From: Arcicella sp040387735
Lineage (GTDB): Bacteria; Bacteroidota; Bacteroidia; Cytophagales; Spirosomataceae
Reading direction: 5' to 3'
Assembly (NCBI GenBank): GCA_040387735.1
Contig: JAZKDE010000033.1
Span: forward strand, 22,697-86,696
DNA length: 64,000 nucleotides
Positions within the stretch are counted from its first letter, which is position 1. Every line of letters begins with the position of its first letter. A program made the position numbers and the translations under genes. Positions 18,020 to 26,127 of this stretch are shown here, piece by piece. The notes beneath the pieces were generated by a model. It saw only the letters and a list, made by a program, of their open reading frames with translations. It searched no databases and was not told where the DNA came from.

Positions 18020-18785
18020 AACCGACGAATTGATTTTCATTTTTAACATATAACAAAGTATCGGATTTCATAGTAAATGTATCTATTCCAATTCCTTCGG
18101 TTTGGGCGATGAGGTCGTTTAATAAAATTTCTCTGGCTCGGTTGGTTACCAAAAGGTAATTTTGGAATGATTTATCTCTGTAAATATAATAAGAAATTAT
18201 AATCTTGTTACTTATTTCAAGATAATCTACTGCTTTTTGGGCTTCAATGTCCAATAAACGATATAAAAATTTAAAAATTGTTGGAAAATGAGGACTCGTT
18301 TCAGGGTAATGAATTACGGAGGGAGTCACGGAGTGATTAAGTGGCGGAGTGACGGAGTGATGGAATGATTGAGCGAAATTCGGTATTTTTTTACTCAAAT
18401 CAATATTTTTATAGACTGGAAAATTATTCTCCAATTGATAGACAGTCAAAGTCGTTTCTTTAAAATCAAAGAAAACCCAACTATCTAAACGTTCGATAAC
18501 TGCTCCTGTTTGTACATCAAGGATTAGAAGCCCTTCGGGTTCTGGTTTTTGTTGAGATGAATATTTGTGTAAAATCAAGTATTCATCAAAAATACCTACC
18601 AAACCCAACCACCATGATTTTTCGGGACGAATATTTTCCCATAAAACCTCTCCTGTCAAGAGATTAACTGCGGAAAAACTCACCTGACGACTCAGTTCAT
18701 CTCGAATTTCCAAAGCGACATAATTACCACTGAAAGTTGTGTTCCAGATTTTTCCAGAGAAAGTATGATTTAGTTTTTGTTTCAT
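18009..18785 (-). CDS. DUF4905 family protein carrying an internal repeat insertion
   Basis: The ATG at 18785 gives 258 aa (MKQKLNHTFSGKIWNTTFSG...). The opening, with ALEIRDELSRQVSFSAVNLLTGEVLWE, matches DUF4905 proteins of Bacteroidota, which look like small beta-propeller-like or PQQ-like folds of unknown function. No signal peptide is seen. At about residues 146-166 the chain reads SFHHSVTPPLNHSVTPSV, encoded by a tandem GGAGTGACGGAGTGAT-type DNA repeat that looks like an insertion into the gene. The stop codon overlaps the start of the LysM gene, implying translational coupling. Confidence 0.75.
   Translation of the reverse strand: MKQKLNHTFSGKIWNTTFSGNYVALEIRDELSRQVSFSAVNLLTGEVLWENIRPEKSWWLGLVGIFDEYLILHKYSSQQKPEPEGLLILDVQTGAVIERLDSWVFFDFKETTLTVYQLENNFPVYKNIDLSKKIPNFAQSFHHSVTPPLNHSVTPSVIHYPETSPHFPTIFKFLYRLLDIEAQKAVDYLEISNKIIISYYIYRDKSFQNYLLVTNRAREILLNDLIAQTEGIGIDTFTMKSDTLLYVKNENQFVGYEL
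18317..18372. repeat. GGAGTGACGGAGTGATGG tandem repeat inside the DUF4905 gene
   Basis: Degenerate 8-12 bp units (GGAGTCACGGAGTGAT, GGCGGAGTGACGGAGTGATGGAAT) are read in frame as HSVTP/LNHSVTP repeats. A related GGTGACTGAGTG/GGTAACTGAGTG array lies between the permease and rbfA genes near 57319. Confidence 0.7.
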
Positions 18786-18890
18786 TGATAATATTGTCAC
18801 AAAATTAGGGGGAATTGGCAGCAAATATCATTACAATTTTGGTTTGCCTAAATGATGAATAGTCAAATACCTTGTCTATTTACAAAAACG

Positions 18891-20780
18891 CTACTTCACC
18901 ACTGCCAAACGACTCACCAATGCCTCCTCTCCCTTCACATTGCCACTAAAGATTAGATAAATACCCGTTTCCACTCGTCCACCTGCCAACGTGCGGCCAT
19001 TCCAAACGGCTGTTCCTCCGTTGGCACGAGTTTCATAAACTAAATTCCCTACTACATCCGTAATTTTCACGAAGGCATTTTCTACCAAACCTTCAATGCC
19101 AATTTGTCCCTCAAAATCTGGACGTACTGGATTTGGAAACACTTTTACCGCATTTTCATCTTGCTTCAAACTTCCTTCCGTAGCCGTTCCTCGGTACGAA
19201 ACCATACCTTTTGGCGTACGAATATACACTTCTCCCGTGGTCGGCTCTGTGGAGATATAGGAAATTTCGCTGGTCGGTAATGGCGTATTTTTTTCGGTAA
19301 AATTGCTAACCAATTCTGTTCCATCAGGATTAAATAGAAAGATACCATTTAGCGTTCCCATCCATTTTCTATTTCCGCCATCCACAGCAATTGAAGTAAC
19401 AGTTTCATTCCCCAAAAGTCTCCTCCGTTCAAATACGGGGGTATAGGCATCAAAATTTTTGCCACTAAAAACGGCGGAAGGATTATCAAAAACCACCACT
19501 CCTTTATCCGTTCCAACCCACATTTGCCCATCTTTATCTACCGCCAACGTCTTCACGGTGTTACTTGGTAAATTACCAGAACCCACTCCCGAATAGACCA
19601 GTTGCCTTTGCTTCTTCGGGTTTTCTACCAAAATGCCACCATAATCCCCCATCCTACTCCACCGATTACCGTCTAAGTCCACCACAACGGAGTCTATTCG
19701 AGTTTGATAAAGCGTATCCGTACTCGTGGGACTAAAGGTTTTATAATTTCCTTCGGCATTACTGAGCAAACCATTTTTAGAATCGGCAATCCAATATTTA
19801 CCTTGTGTATCAGCTTGTAAATTTTGGGGTTGCTGAATTTTAACTTCTGAAATTTTATTTATTTTTAAATTATCATTTAAAATATTTATAGCATTCAACG
19901 TTTTAATAAAATATTCTTGGCTATTAATAATTTCGATATTTTCAATTTTTTCTGAAAATTTAACAAAATTATCATATTTCCCATTTTGATAAGTAAATAT
20001 TTCACCTACATCGGAGGCCAGAATGAGTCCCTTCTGAAAACTGCTAATGGATAAATTCTTATTGATTAGCGTTTTCCAATTACCGAAAAATTGAAGGTTT
20101 ACACTGGTAGAAAACTTTGCTCCCCTAATGCCTTGGGATGTCGATAAATAAATGCTGTCGGTAGCAAAAACGGTTTTGTAAATATTAATAGGAGAACCAT
20201 TATTACCCAAATTTTGGTACGTTTCCCGAATATCTTGTCTATCAATATCCAAAACTACCAAACCAAAATCATAGGATAAATAAGCAATTTTATCTCTAAC
20301 TTCTATGTGATTAGCCTGTTTATTTCCTTGAATTGAAGTTGTTTCTTTGAGCAAAGAAATATTGGTAATTTTGGAAGGTTCTCCCTTATCGGTAACTTTT
20401 AAAAGGTCTATATTCCCCGTTTGGTAGGCAATTACGAGCGTTTTTGCGGCAGTATTGTACTTAATTTTAGCGATACCAGTCTCCGTAAAACCATCAATTT
20501 TTGAAAGTTTTACCGATTGTTTTTCAGCAGTATCATAGTAGAAAAATCCATTTTCAGTAGCACAATAAATTTTCCCCTCTACGATGGCAATATCTTTGGC
20601 GTTGAGGTAATTAAAATGCGTCCGCCACGTACCAATTTGGGCGTGAAGAGGAATATTTACGAAAAAAAGACAAAGCGTAAATAGTCGTCTGTGAAAATAC
20701 GGACAACCACGGCGAAGGCGAAATAAATCATAAAAATCTACTTTCCAACCGCTAAACGTCAATTTTATAAATGAAAACAT
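18891..20780 (-). CDS. PorZ-like T9SS beta-propeller protein with C-terminal sorting domain
   Basis: About 629 aa from the ATG at 20780 (a second ATG at 20789 is possible). After a long basic leader and hydrophobic stretch (RRLFTLCLFFVNIPLHA), the mature protein begins QIGTWRTHFNYLNAKDIAI. It continues with GKIYCATENGFFYYDTAE and LSKIDGFTETGIAKI, the opening I associate with PorZ, the type IX secretion component of P. gingivalis. Later blades include SNTVKTLAVDKDGQMWVGTDKG (regulator-propeller type). The last ~85 residues (VFPNPVRPDFEGQIGIEG ... GIYLIF) are a T9SS type-A sorting domain. It overlaps the end of tdk. The N-terminal leader contains a dispersed repeat, so its start is uncertain. 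Confidence 0.75.
   Translation of the reverse strand: MFSFIKLTFSGWKVDFYDLFRLRRGCPYFHRRLFTLCLFFVNIPLHAQIGTWRTHFNYLNAKDIAIVEGKIYCATENGFFYYDTAEKQSVKLSKIDGFTETGIAKIKYNTAAKTLVIAYQTGNIDLLKVTDKGEPSKITNISLLKETTSIQGNKQANHIEVRDKIAYLSYDFGLVVLDIDRQDIRETYQNLGNNGSPINIYKTVFATDSIYLSTSQGIRGAKFSTSVNLQFFGNWKTLINKNLSISSFQKGLILASDVGEIFTYQNGKYDNFVKFSEKIENIEIINSQEYFIKTLNAINILNDNLKINKISEVKIQQPQNLQADTQGKYWIADSKNGLLSNAEGNYKTFSPTSTDTLYQTRIDSVVVDLDGNRWSRMGDYGGILVENPKKQRQLVYSGVGSGNLPSNTVKTLAVDKDGQMWVGTDKGVVVFDNPSAVFSGKNFDAYTPVFERRRLLGNETVTSIAVDGGNRKWMGTLNGIFLFNPDGTELVSNFTEKNTPLPTSEISYISTEPTTGEVYIRTPKGMVSYRGTATEGSLKQDENAVKVFPNPVRPDFEGQIGIEGLVENAFVKITDVVGNLVYETRANGGTAVWNGRTLAGGRVETGIYLIFSGNVKGEEALVSRLAVVK
20683..20735. repeat. 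CGTCTGTGAAAATACGGACAAC repeat within the porZ-like leader
   Basis: The segment GTCGTCTGTG ... GGACAACCACGGCGAA is related to the palindrome just upstream of guaA (40011-40052: CGGTTGTCTG ... CAGACAACGGCGAA). The copy here lies inside the coding frame ahead of the signal peptide. Confidence 0.5.
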
Positions 20781-21343
20781 TTTCTGCATCTTGCTTCGTA
20801 ACTATCGGTTTCGCCTAACATTACTTGTTCTTGGGCGGCAGTTTTACGGTATGAATAATTGGCAACATCGCCACACACCATACAAACAGCGTGTACTTTG
20901 GTAATGTATTCTGCAATTGCCATTAGAGCAGGCATTGGGCCAAATGGTTTACCTTGAAAATCCATATCTAAGCCCGCTACGATGACTCTTTTACCTACAT
21001 TCGCCAATTTATTTGCTACTTCAACGATTTCAGAATCAAAAAATTGGACTTCATCAATTCCTACTACGTCACAATCGCCTGAAAGCAACAAAATTTCTTG
21101 CGATGCTTGGATTGGCGTTGAACGAATAGAAAGAGAATTATGCGAAACAATATTTTCTTCGTGATAACGAGTATCCAAAGAAGGCTTGAATATTTCAACC
21201 TTTTGTTTCGCAATTTTTGCCCGATTTAGTCTGCGAATGAGTTCTTCAGTTTTACCTGAAAACATAGAACCACAAACGACTTCTATCCAGCCTGTTCGTT
21301 TTGCGTTTTGTTGATGTTGATTATGGTAGGGTTCAATAAACAC
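20765..21343 (-). CDS. tdk: Thymidine kinase (type II)
   Basis: A 192-aa protein of standard length that phosphorylates thymidine to dTMP in the salvage pathway. The Walker A loop GSMFSGKTEELIRRL is at ~25-39 and the Walker-B-like DEVQFFD lies near 97. A lasso-type zinc site is formed by CMVCGD and CRKC in the C-terminal third, and the loop SYRKTAAQEQVMLGETDSYEARC binds thymidine. Its 3' end overlaps the start of the porZ-like gene, so the two are cotranscribed. Confidence 0.96.
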   Translation of the reverse strand: MFIEPYHNQHQQNAKRTGWIEVVCGSMFSGKTEELIRRLNRAKIAKQKVEIFKPSLDTRYHEENIVSHNSLSIRSTPIQASQEILLLSGDCDVVGIDEVQFFDSEIVEVANKLANVGKRVIVAGLDMDFQGKPFGPMPALMAIAEYITKVHAVCMVCGDVANYSYRKTAAQEQVMLGETDSYEARCRKCFHL

Positions 21344-21514
21344 TTTTGAATGGTATGATTAATGATGAAAATAATAGTTTACGAAGATACAAGATTTTGT
21401 TTTAGTGGGAACAGAATAATTGAATGTAGTCATTTCAAAGGAATCTAATCAAAAATAATTGTAGCGTAAAATATTAGAAAAATGCAATAAATCCCAAATT
21501 GTGACTATTAAACA

Positions 21515-21546
21515 TTTGACTTTTTAAAGACAGTTTTGTATTTTTG
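21515..21546 (+). promoter_or_regulatory. Bacteroidota-type promoter for the DUF962 gene
   Basis: TTTG (21515-21518), a 20-bp spacer, then TATTTTTG (21539-21546), an exact match to TAnnTTTG. The start codon is 33 bp downstream. Confidence 0.6.
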
Positions 21547-21578
21547 GTATTATTCACCCACACTATCACTAAAATACC

Positions 21579-22046
21579 ATGAAAACAATTAATCAATGGC
21601 TCGCCGAATACGGTGAAAGTCATCAAAACCCCACGAATAAAACCGTACATTGGGTATGCGTACCCCTGATTTTTTTCAGTGTTGTCGGTTTATTGTACTG
21701 CATTAAGCTTCCTTTTTTTAGTCTCGGAGACATTGAAGGTAACGTTGCCTTAATCGTTTTGGGATTGACCCTTATCTACTACTTCACTTTGTCTAAGCCA
21801 CTAACCGTGGGACTTCTTTTATTTGCTTCCTTTTGCCTTTATTTATGTTATCTTATCGAACAATCAGGATTTGCTCCACTTTCACAAGTGAGTATTACGG
21901 TATTCGTATTAGCTTGGATTGGTCAATTCTGGGGACATAAGGTTGAAGGTAAAAAGCCTTCCTTCTTCAAAGATTTACAATTCTTAATGATTGGACCTGC
22001 TTGGTTGATGAGTTTCATCTATCAGCGTTTAGGAATTGCGATTTAA
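21579..22046 (+). CDS. DUF962/Mpo1-like membrane protein
   Basis: A 155-aa protein with the family N-terminus NQWLAEYGESHQNPTNKTVHWVCVPLIFFSVVGLL (H15 and H24 environment) followed by four hydrophobic helices. The conserved WIGQFWGHKVEGKKPSFFKDLQFLMIGPAW segment is near the C-terminus. Yeast Mpo1 of this family is an Fe(II)-dependent dioxygenase that alpha-oxidises 2-hydroxy fatty acids, and the histidines needed appear retained (H15, H24, H120 region). In bacteria the role is not established. It is monocistronic with its own promoter. Confidence 0.85.
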   Translation: MKTINQWLAEYGESHQNPTNKTVHWVCVPLIFFSVVGLLYCIKLPFFSLGDIEGNVALIVLGLTLIYYFTLSKPLTVGLLLFASFCLYLCYLIEQSGFAPLSQVSITVFVLAWIGQFWGHKVEGKKPSFFKDLQFLMIGPAWLMSFIYQRLGIAI

Positions 22047-22174
22047 GAGCTAAAATACTTTTTTACGCTTAAAATTTCTTCGTAATAACTTTTTAATACT
22101 GTTACCCACTGTTATCTGATAATTGTTTACAATCATTTAATCCCTAATAATAACCTTCCATACTATTTCAGGAT

Positions 22175-22211
22175 AAAACCGCATCAAGTGAATAATATTT
22201 GATGCGGTTTT
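22175..22211 (+). terminator. Stem-loop between DUF962 and prohibitin genes
   Basis: A 13-bp stem (AAAACCGCATCAA / TTTGATGCGGTTTT) followed by a T-rich tract. It most simply terminates the DUF962 transcript; it lies about 75 bp before the next start codon. Confidence 0.75.
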
Positions 22212-22284
22212 CTTTTGGGCTTTATCATCAGTCTGAGTCAAACTATATAACCAAAACTTAATTCTCAATTTAATCACAAAAACC

Positions 22285-23190
22285 ATGTTCTTAATTTTCT
22301 TAGGTATTGTTGCATTAATGGCTGGATTTGCCATTAATACGCCTTCATTAACGATTGCTCGTTTCTCTCGTCCCGCAAAAGTGGTGGGTGGAATTTTAGT
22401 TATCTTAGGTTTACTCTCGTCGGGCATTAAGCAAATTGGGGCCGGAGAAGTGGGAGTACAATCTTTATTTGGAAATGTTGGTCAGACTACTTTATCAAGT
22501 GGTTTAAATTTTGTTAATCCATTGGCCAATGTTGAAACATTTGACATTAAAACTCAAAATTACACAATGTCGGCAGTACATGACGAAGGTACTAAAGAAG
22601 GGGATGACGCTATTAGAGTTTTAACGGCTGATGGCTTAGAAGTTGTCATTGATTTAACCGTTCTGTATCGTTTAATACCTTCCGAAGCACCAAAAGTTCT
22701 GAGAGAAATTGGCGTTGATTACCAAAACAAAATTGTACGCCCAATAACCCGCACTAAAATCAGAGACAATGCCGTTTATTACGATGCAGTAGCCCTTTAT
22801 TCAACAAAAAGAGATGAGTTTCAAAACCGTATTTTCAAGTCTATTGAAGAGAATTTCAAATCGAGAGGGCTTTTATTAGAACAACTTTTGATTAGAAATA
22901 TCAACCTTCCGACTTCGGTTAAGCAGAGTATTGAATCTAAAATAAATGCGGAACAAGACGCTCAGAAAATGCAATTTGTCCTTCAAAAAGAAAAACAGGA
23001 AGCTGAACGTAAACGAGTTGAAGCCCAAGGAATTGCAGATTATCAGAAAATTTTATCGACAGGATTAAGCGATAAACAATTACAGTACGAGGCTATTTTA
23101 GCTCAAAAAGAAATTGCAAAATCACCGAATGCAAAGGTAATTATCATGGGTGGAAAAGGAAACGCTCCGATAATTTTGGGAGATAAATAA
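22285..23190 (+). CDS. Prohibitin/SPFH-domain membrane protein
   Basis: A 301-aa protein with two N-terminal hydrophobic segments (residues 1-20 and ~33-50). An SPFH/band-7 domain follows: GEVGVQSLFGNVGQTTLSSGLNFVNPLANVETFDIKTQ-type opening, then the VDYQNKIVRPITRTKIRDNA core. A long charged coiled coil (VKQSIESKINAEQDAQKMQFVLQKEKQEAERKRVEAQGIAD) ends in a short hydrophobic tail. Such proteins assemble into ring-like scaffolds at the inner membrane and can modulate FtsH-type proteases. No protease gene is adjacent. Confidence 0.9.
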   Translation: MFLIFLGIVALMAGFAINTPSLTIARFSRPAKVVGGILVILGLLSSGIKQIGAGEVGVQSLFGNVGQTTLSSGLNFVNPLANVETFDIKTQNYTMSAVHDEGTKEGDDAIRVLTADGLEVVIDLTVLYRLIPSEAPKVLREIGVDYQNKIVRPITRTKIRDNAVYYDAVALYSTKRDEFQNRIFKSIEENFKSRGLLLEQLLIRNINLPTSVKQSIESKINAEQDAQKMQFVLQKEKQEAERKRVEAQGIADYQKILSTGLSDKQLQYEAILAQKEIAKSPNAKVIIMGGKGNAPIILGDK

Positions 23191-23198
23191 TCTGTTTG

Positions 23199-23270
23199 CA
23201 GTTATCAGTAAATAATTAATGGCTAAAAGTTAGACTTAAACTTTAATGACAAACTATTAACTGATAACTG
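23199..23270. repeat. Family-A inverted repeat
   Basis: The arms CAGTTATCAGT (23199-23209) and ACTGATAACTG (23260-23270) are exact reverse complements. It sits between the convergent prohibitin and OmpA genes and may serve as a shared terminator-like structure. Confidence 0.75.
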
Positions 23271-23277
23271 TTCACTA

Positions 23278-24177
23278 TCACTTCACCTGCCCGTTCACTA
23301 ACGATTGAAAAAATTGGTCTAATCTGGGCATGACCATGATTTCAGTTCTGCGATTTTGCTTCCGATTTAAATCCGTAGTAGTATATTCTTTGGGGGAATA
23401 TTCGGAACGACCACCCGCAAACATTCTGTCGGGTGAAACGCCAAACCGAGTTTGCAATAAACGAACAATAGTTGTGGCTCTTTTAGCACTTAAATCCCAA
23501 TTATCCTTGATACAATCTGCCGAAATAGGCGTAGTATCGGTATGACCCTCCACCAGAATATCTAAATCACGGTGTTCATTTAGAGCCTTTCCTATTTTCT
23601 CGATAATATTTTCTCCTTTCTGACTTACATTGGCATTTGGCGAAGGAAAAAATATTTTATCAGAAACCGAAATGCAGACCAAGCCTTTTCTGACTTTTAC
23701 GCTCAAATCTTCATCCGAGAAATCGTTCAAGGTGCGTTTTAATGACACCATAAATGACATATTCAGCGAATCTTTCCGTTGAATAGTAGCATTAATATTG
23801 TCAATGTATTGGCTTTGTTCGTTGAGGGTTTCTAACGATTTTTTGATACTCTCCGCTCCTGCTTTACTAACCATTGTGAGGTCAGTCATGCGGTCTAAGA
23901 GTTTAGTATTGGTCTTTTTAAGGAAATCGACCTGTTCTTCTAAATTTTTGATATGCTTTGCCCTAACCTCTAAATCTTTATCTTTTAACTTGGTATTACT
24001 CTCAAAAGTCAAAATTTTCTTGTCTCGGTCTTTAATATCGGTTTTGGCTTTTGCCAAATTATTTCGAGAACTTACTTTAAAATTGGAGTATTCATCTTGC
24101 ATTTCCACAAATTTCTTCTTGCTTACACACGAAGTGGTGACTAATACAAACAAAATAAACACAGTAACTCTGTTCAT
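23278..24177 (-). CDS. OmpA-family lipoprotein with coiled coil (copy 1)
   Basis: The ATG at 24177 gives 299 aa with a lipoprotein signal MNRVTVFILFVLVTTSC; the longer frame adds 23 implausible residues. A coiled coil spans ~30-130 (KDKDLEVRAKHIKNLEEQVDFLKK). An OmpA_C peptidoglycan-binding domain lies at ~160-285, with DILVEGHTDTTPI, NWDLSAKRATTIVRLL and the C-terminal NRRTEI. It probably anchors the outer membrane to peptidoglycan. It is 60-70% identical by eye to the gene immediately upstream at 24363-25259, a tandem duplication. Confidence 0.88.
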   Translation of the reverse strand: MNRVTVFILFVLVTTSCVSKKKFVEMQDEYSNFKVSSRNNLAKAKTDIKDRDKKILTFESNTKLKDKDLEVRAKHIKNLEEQVDFLKKTNTKLLDRMTDLTMVSKAGAESIKKSLETLNEQSQYIDNINATIQRKDSLNMSFMVSLKRTLNDFSDEDLSVKVRKGLVCISVSDKIFFPSPNANVSQKGENIIEKIGKALNEHRDLDILVEGHTDTTPISADCIKDNWDLSAKRATTIVRLLQTRFGVSPDRMFAGGRSEYSPKEYTTTDLNRKQNRRTEIMVMPRLDQFFQSLVNGQVK

Positions 24178-24290
24178 AACGTTGTTGATTTTTAATGGGT
24201 TACGTTCCATTCCTTTCGGTTTGGGCTTTTTAGCGGTTAGCTTCATTTATATCAACAAAAATCGTGCAGTTTTTAATGTTCATGGACATA

Positions 24291-24346
24291 AAAAAACGTA
24301 GTTACCAAATCAAACTTTAGCGTTTAACTTGGTAACCACGTTTTTT
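24291..24346 (-). terminator. Intrinsic terminator between the OmpA paralogues
   Basis: The arms AAAAAACGTAGTTACCAA and TTGGTAACCACGTTTTTT pair over 18 bp with one mismatch. It lies 17 bp past the upstream OmpA stop codon, so the two paralogues may be separate transcription units or the second may depend on read-through. Confidence 0.8.
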
Positions 24347-24362
24347 CAAATTTACTTAAAAA

Positions 24363-25259
24363 TTACTTTTGCCCATTTGCCAACATTTGGAAGAATTGGT
24401 CAAGTTTTGGTGTTACTATAATTTCTGTTCTACGGTTTATTTTACGTCCTGCTTCAGTAGTATTCACTTCTTTCGGAGCATATTCAGAACGTCCACCAGC
24501 GGTCATACGCTCAGGAGCAATACCAAATTTTGTTTGTAATAAACGTACAACTGAAGTGGCACGTTTAGCCGACAAATCCCAGTTATCGGCAATACAACCC
24601 GTTGCAATTGGCACATTATCCGTGTGACCTTCCACTAAAATATCTAATTCTTTATGATCATTCACTACTCGTGAAACTTTCTCTAAAACAACTTCAGCTT
24701 TTGAGTTAATTACTGCACTTCCCGATTGGAATAATAATTTATCCGAAATTGAGATATAAACAACGCCTTTTTTCACCTCTACCGTAACGTCATCGTCGTT
24801 AATATCAGCCAATGAACGTTTTAACGTCATTACTAAGGCTAAATTCAGTGAATCTTTACGTTGGACTGACGAATTCAAATCTTTAATATATTTGCTTTGG
24901 TCATTAAGTGTTTCCAATGATTTTTTGATACTCTCCGCTCCTGCTTTGCTCACGATAGAAAGGTCAGACATTCTATCCAAAAGATTGGTATTCGTTTTCT
25001 TTAAGTAATCAATTTGATCTTCTAAGGCTTTCACTTGTTTAGCTTTGGCTTCTACTTCACCGGCTTTGCTTTTCAAATCTGATTCTAAAGCAACTTTCGT
25101 TTTATCGCAATCTTGAAGTTCCGTTCTAACTTTCGCTAAACTATTTTCAGAATTTGCTTTGTAACTCGAATACTCAGCTTGTGCTTCGGCTAATTTTTTC
25201 TTACTTACGCATGACGACATCACGACAATTGATGCGACTACTAAAAGGACTTTTTTCAT
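24363..25259 (-). CDS. OmpA-family lipoprotein with coiled coil (copy 2)
   Basis: A 298-aa protein with lipoprotein signal MKKVLLVVASIVVMSSC. It has the same architecture as its downstream paralogue: coiled coil (KAGEVEAKAKQVKALEDQIDYLKK), a strongly conserved linker (SDLSIVSKAGAESIKKSLETLN), and an OmpA_C domain with DILVEGHTDNVPI and NWDLSAKRATSVVRLL. This copy keeps the canonical HTDN, whereas copy 1 has HTDT, so copy 2 may be the ancestral form. It is predicted to be lipid-anchored in the outer membrane and bound to peptidoglycan. Confidence 0.9.
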   Translation of the reverse strand: MKKVLLVVASIVVMSSCVSKKKLAEAQAEYSSYKANSENSLAKVRTELQDCDKTKVALESDLKSKAGEVEAKAKQVKALEDQIDYLKKTNTNLLDRMSDLSIVSKAGAESIKKSLETLNDQSKYIKDLNSSVQRKDSLNLALVMTLKRSLADINDDDVTVEVKKGVVYISISDKLLFQSGSAVINSKAEVVLEKVSRVVNDHKELDILVEGHTDNVPIATGCIADNWDLSAKRATSVVRLLQTKFGIAPERMTAGGRSEYAPKEVNTTEAGRKINRRTEIIVTPKLDQFFQMLANGQK

Positions 25260-25579
25260 ATTTTGAAGTTATTTGTTGGTTTTTTAATGTTGTTACCTGT
25301 GTTATGTGTTAAATGAAAACGAAATAAAAAGATTATTCTTACCTTTTTGTCATGTTTTATCATTGTGTGTTTTATTAAAATGTTTTCAAAAAATCATACC
25401 AGATAGATTTTCTTTTATACAATTTCTAATAATTTAATCCAATTTATTGAAAGCTTTGGGCTAATTCCACAGTAATTCTTCAAATTAAGTTTATCAAAAT
25501 TGCTCGCTTCTATCTCCCATTTTCCCCTCGTGAGTTAAGCCACAATGCTGATTTTTTTGGCAAATATAATACCAAGATA
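25260..25579. other. Gene-free AT-rich intergenic region
   Basis: This stretch between divergent OmpA and OsmC genes (about 380 bp including the OsmC promoter) has no credible open frame, tRNA-like loop or strong hairpin. It presumably holds the promoter of the OmpA gene, which I could not pinpoint. Confidence 0.5.
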
Positions 25580-25611
25580 TTTGATTTGAACTTTCTCAAT
25601 CCTTATGTTTG
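25580..25611 (+). promoter_or_regulatory. Bacteroidota-type promoter for osmC copy 1
   Basis: TTTG (25580-25583), a 20-bp spacer, then TATGTTTG (25604-25611), an exact TAnnTTTG. The start codon is 31 bp downstream. Confidence 0.65.
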
Positions 25612-25641
25612 TTGTGGAATTAATACATAATCTTTAAGTTA

Positions 25642-26064
25642 ATGCAAGTAGAATTAGTAAGAGTTGACGATGCCTTTCACTTTGAGGCACAAGGAATGTC
25701 GGGCGTACCCGTACACATAGATGCTGCCGAAAACATTGGTGGTCACAACGCAGGCTCTCGCCCGATGGAATTATTATTGATGGGTTTGGGCGGTTGCACA
25801 GCCATTGATGTAATTTTGATTATGAAAAAACAACGTCAGGTTATTGAAGATTTGAAAATTTCCGTCTCTGGCGAAAGGGAAAAAATAGAAGGAACCGAGA
25901 TGACTCCTTTCCGCAAAATCAATGTTCACTTCAAATTTAAAGGAAATATTGTGGAAGATAAAGCGAAGAAAGCCATTGAAATGTCCATGGAAAAATATTG
26001 TTCCGCAACGGCTCAATTGAGTCCTTCGGCAGAGATTACACATAGCTTTGAGATTGAGGCTTAA
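25642..26064 (+). CDS. OsmC-family peroxiredoxin-like protein (copy 1)
   Basis: A 140-aa protein with both redox cysteines of the OsmC/Ohr superfamily: C52 in LLLMGLGGCTAIDV and C120 in MEKYCSATAQL. The YhfA-like subgroup layout (GGHNAGSRPMELLLMGLGGC) fits better than classical Ohr. Such proteins reduce organic hydroperoxides in the cytosol or act in thiol homeostasis. A second OsmC protein at 46083 belongs to a different subgroup. Confidence 0.88.
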   Translation: MQVELVRVDDAFHFEAQGMSGVPVHIDAAENIGGHNAGSRPMELLLMGLGGCTAIDVILIMKKQRQVIEDLKISVSGEREKIEGTEMTPFRKINVHFKFKGNIVEDKAKKAIEMSMEKYCSATAQLSPSAEITHSFEIEA

Positions 26065-26070
26065 AGGTTA

Positions 26071-26116
26071 TTTTGGGGAATGATATAATAATTACCACTT
26101 ATTCCATTCCCCAAAA
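26071..26116. terminator. Bidirectional terminator between osmC and the esterase gene
   Basis: Arms TTTTGGGGAATG (26071-26082) and CATTCCCCAAAA (26105-26116), a 12-bp perfect stem between convergent genes. Confidence 0.75.
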
Positions 26117-26127
26117 CAGCTTATAAT

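Noticed and set aside
23278..25259. MotB-like flagellar motor proteins
   Set aside because: Lipoprotein signals, coiled coils and absence of a MotA gene fit OmpA-type anchors instead.
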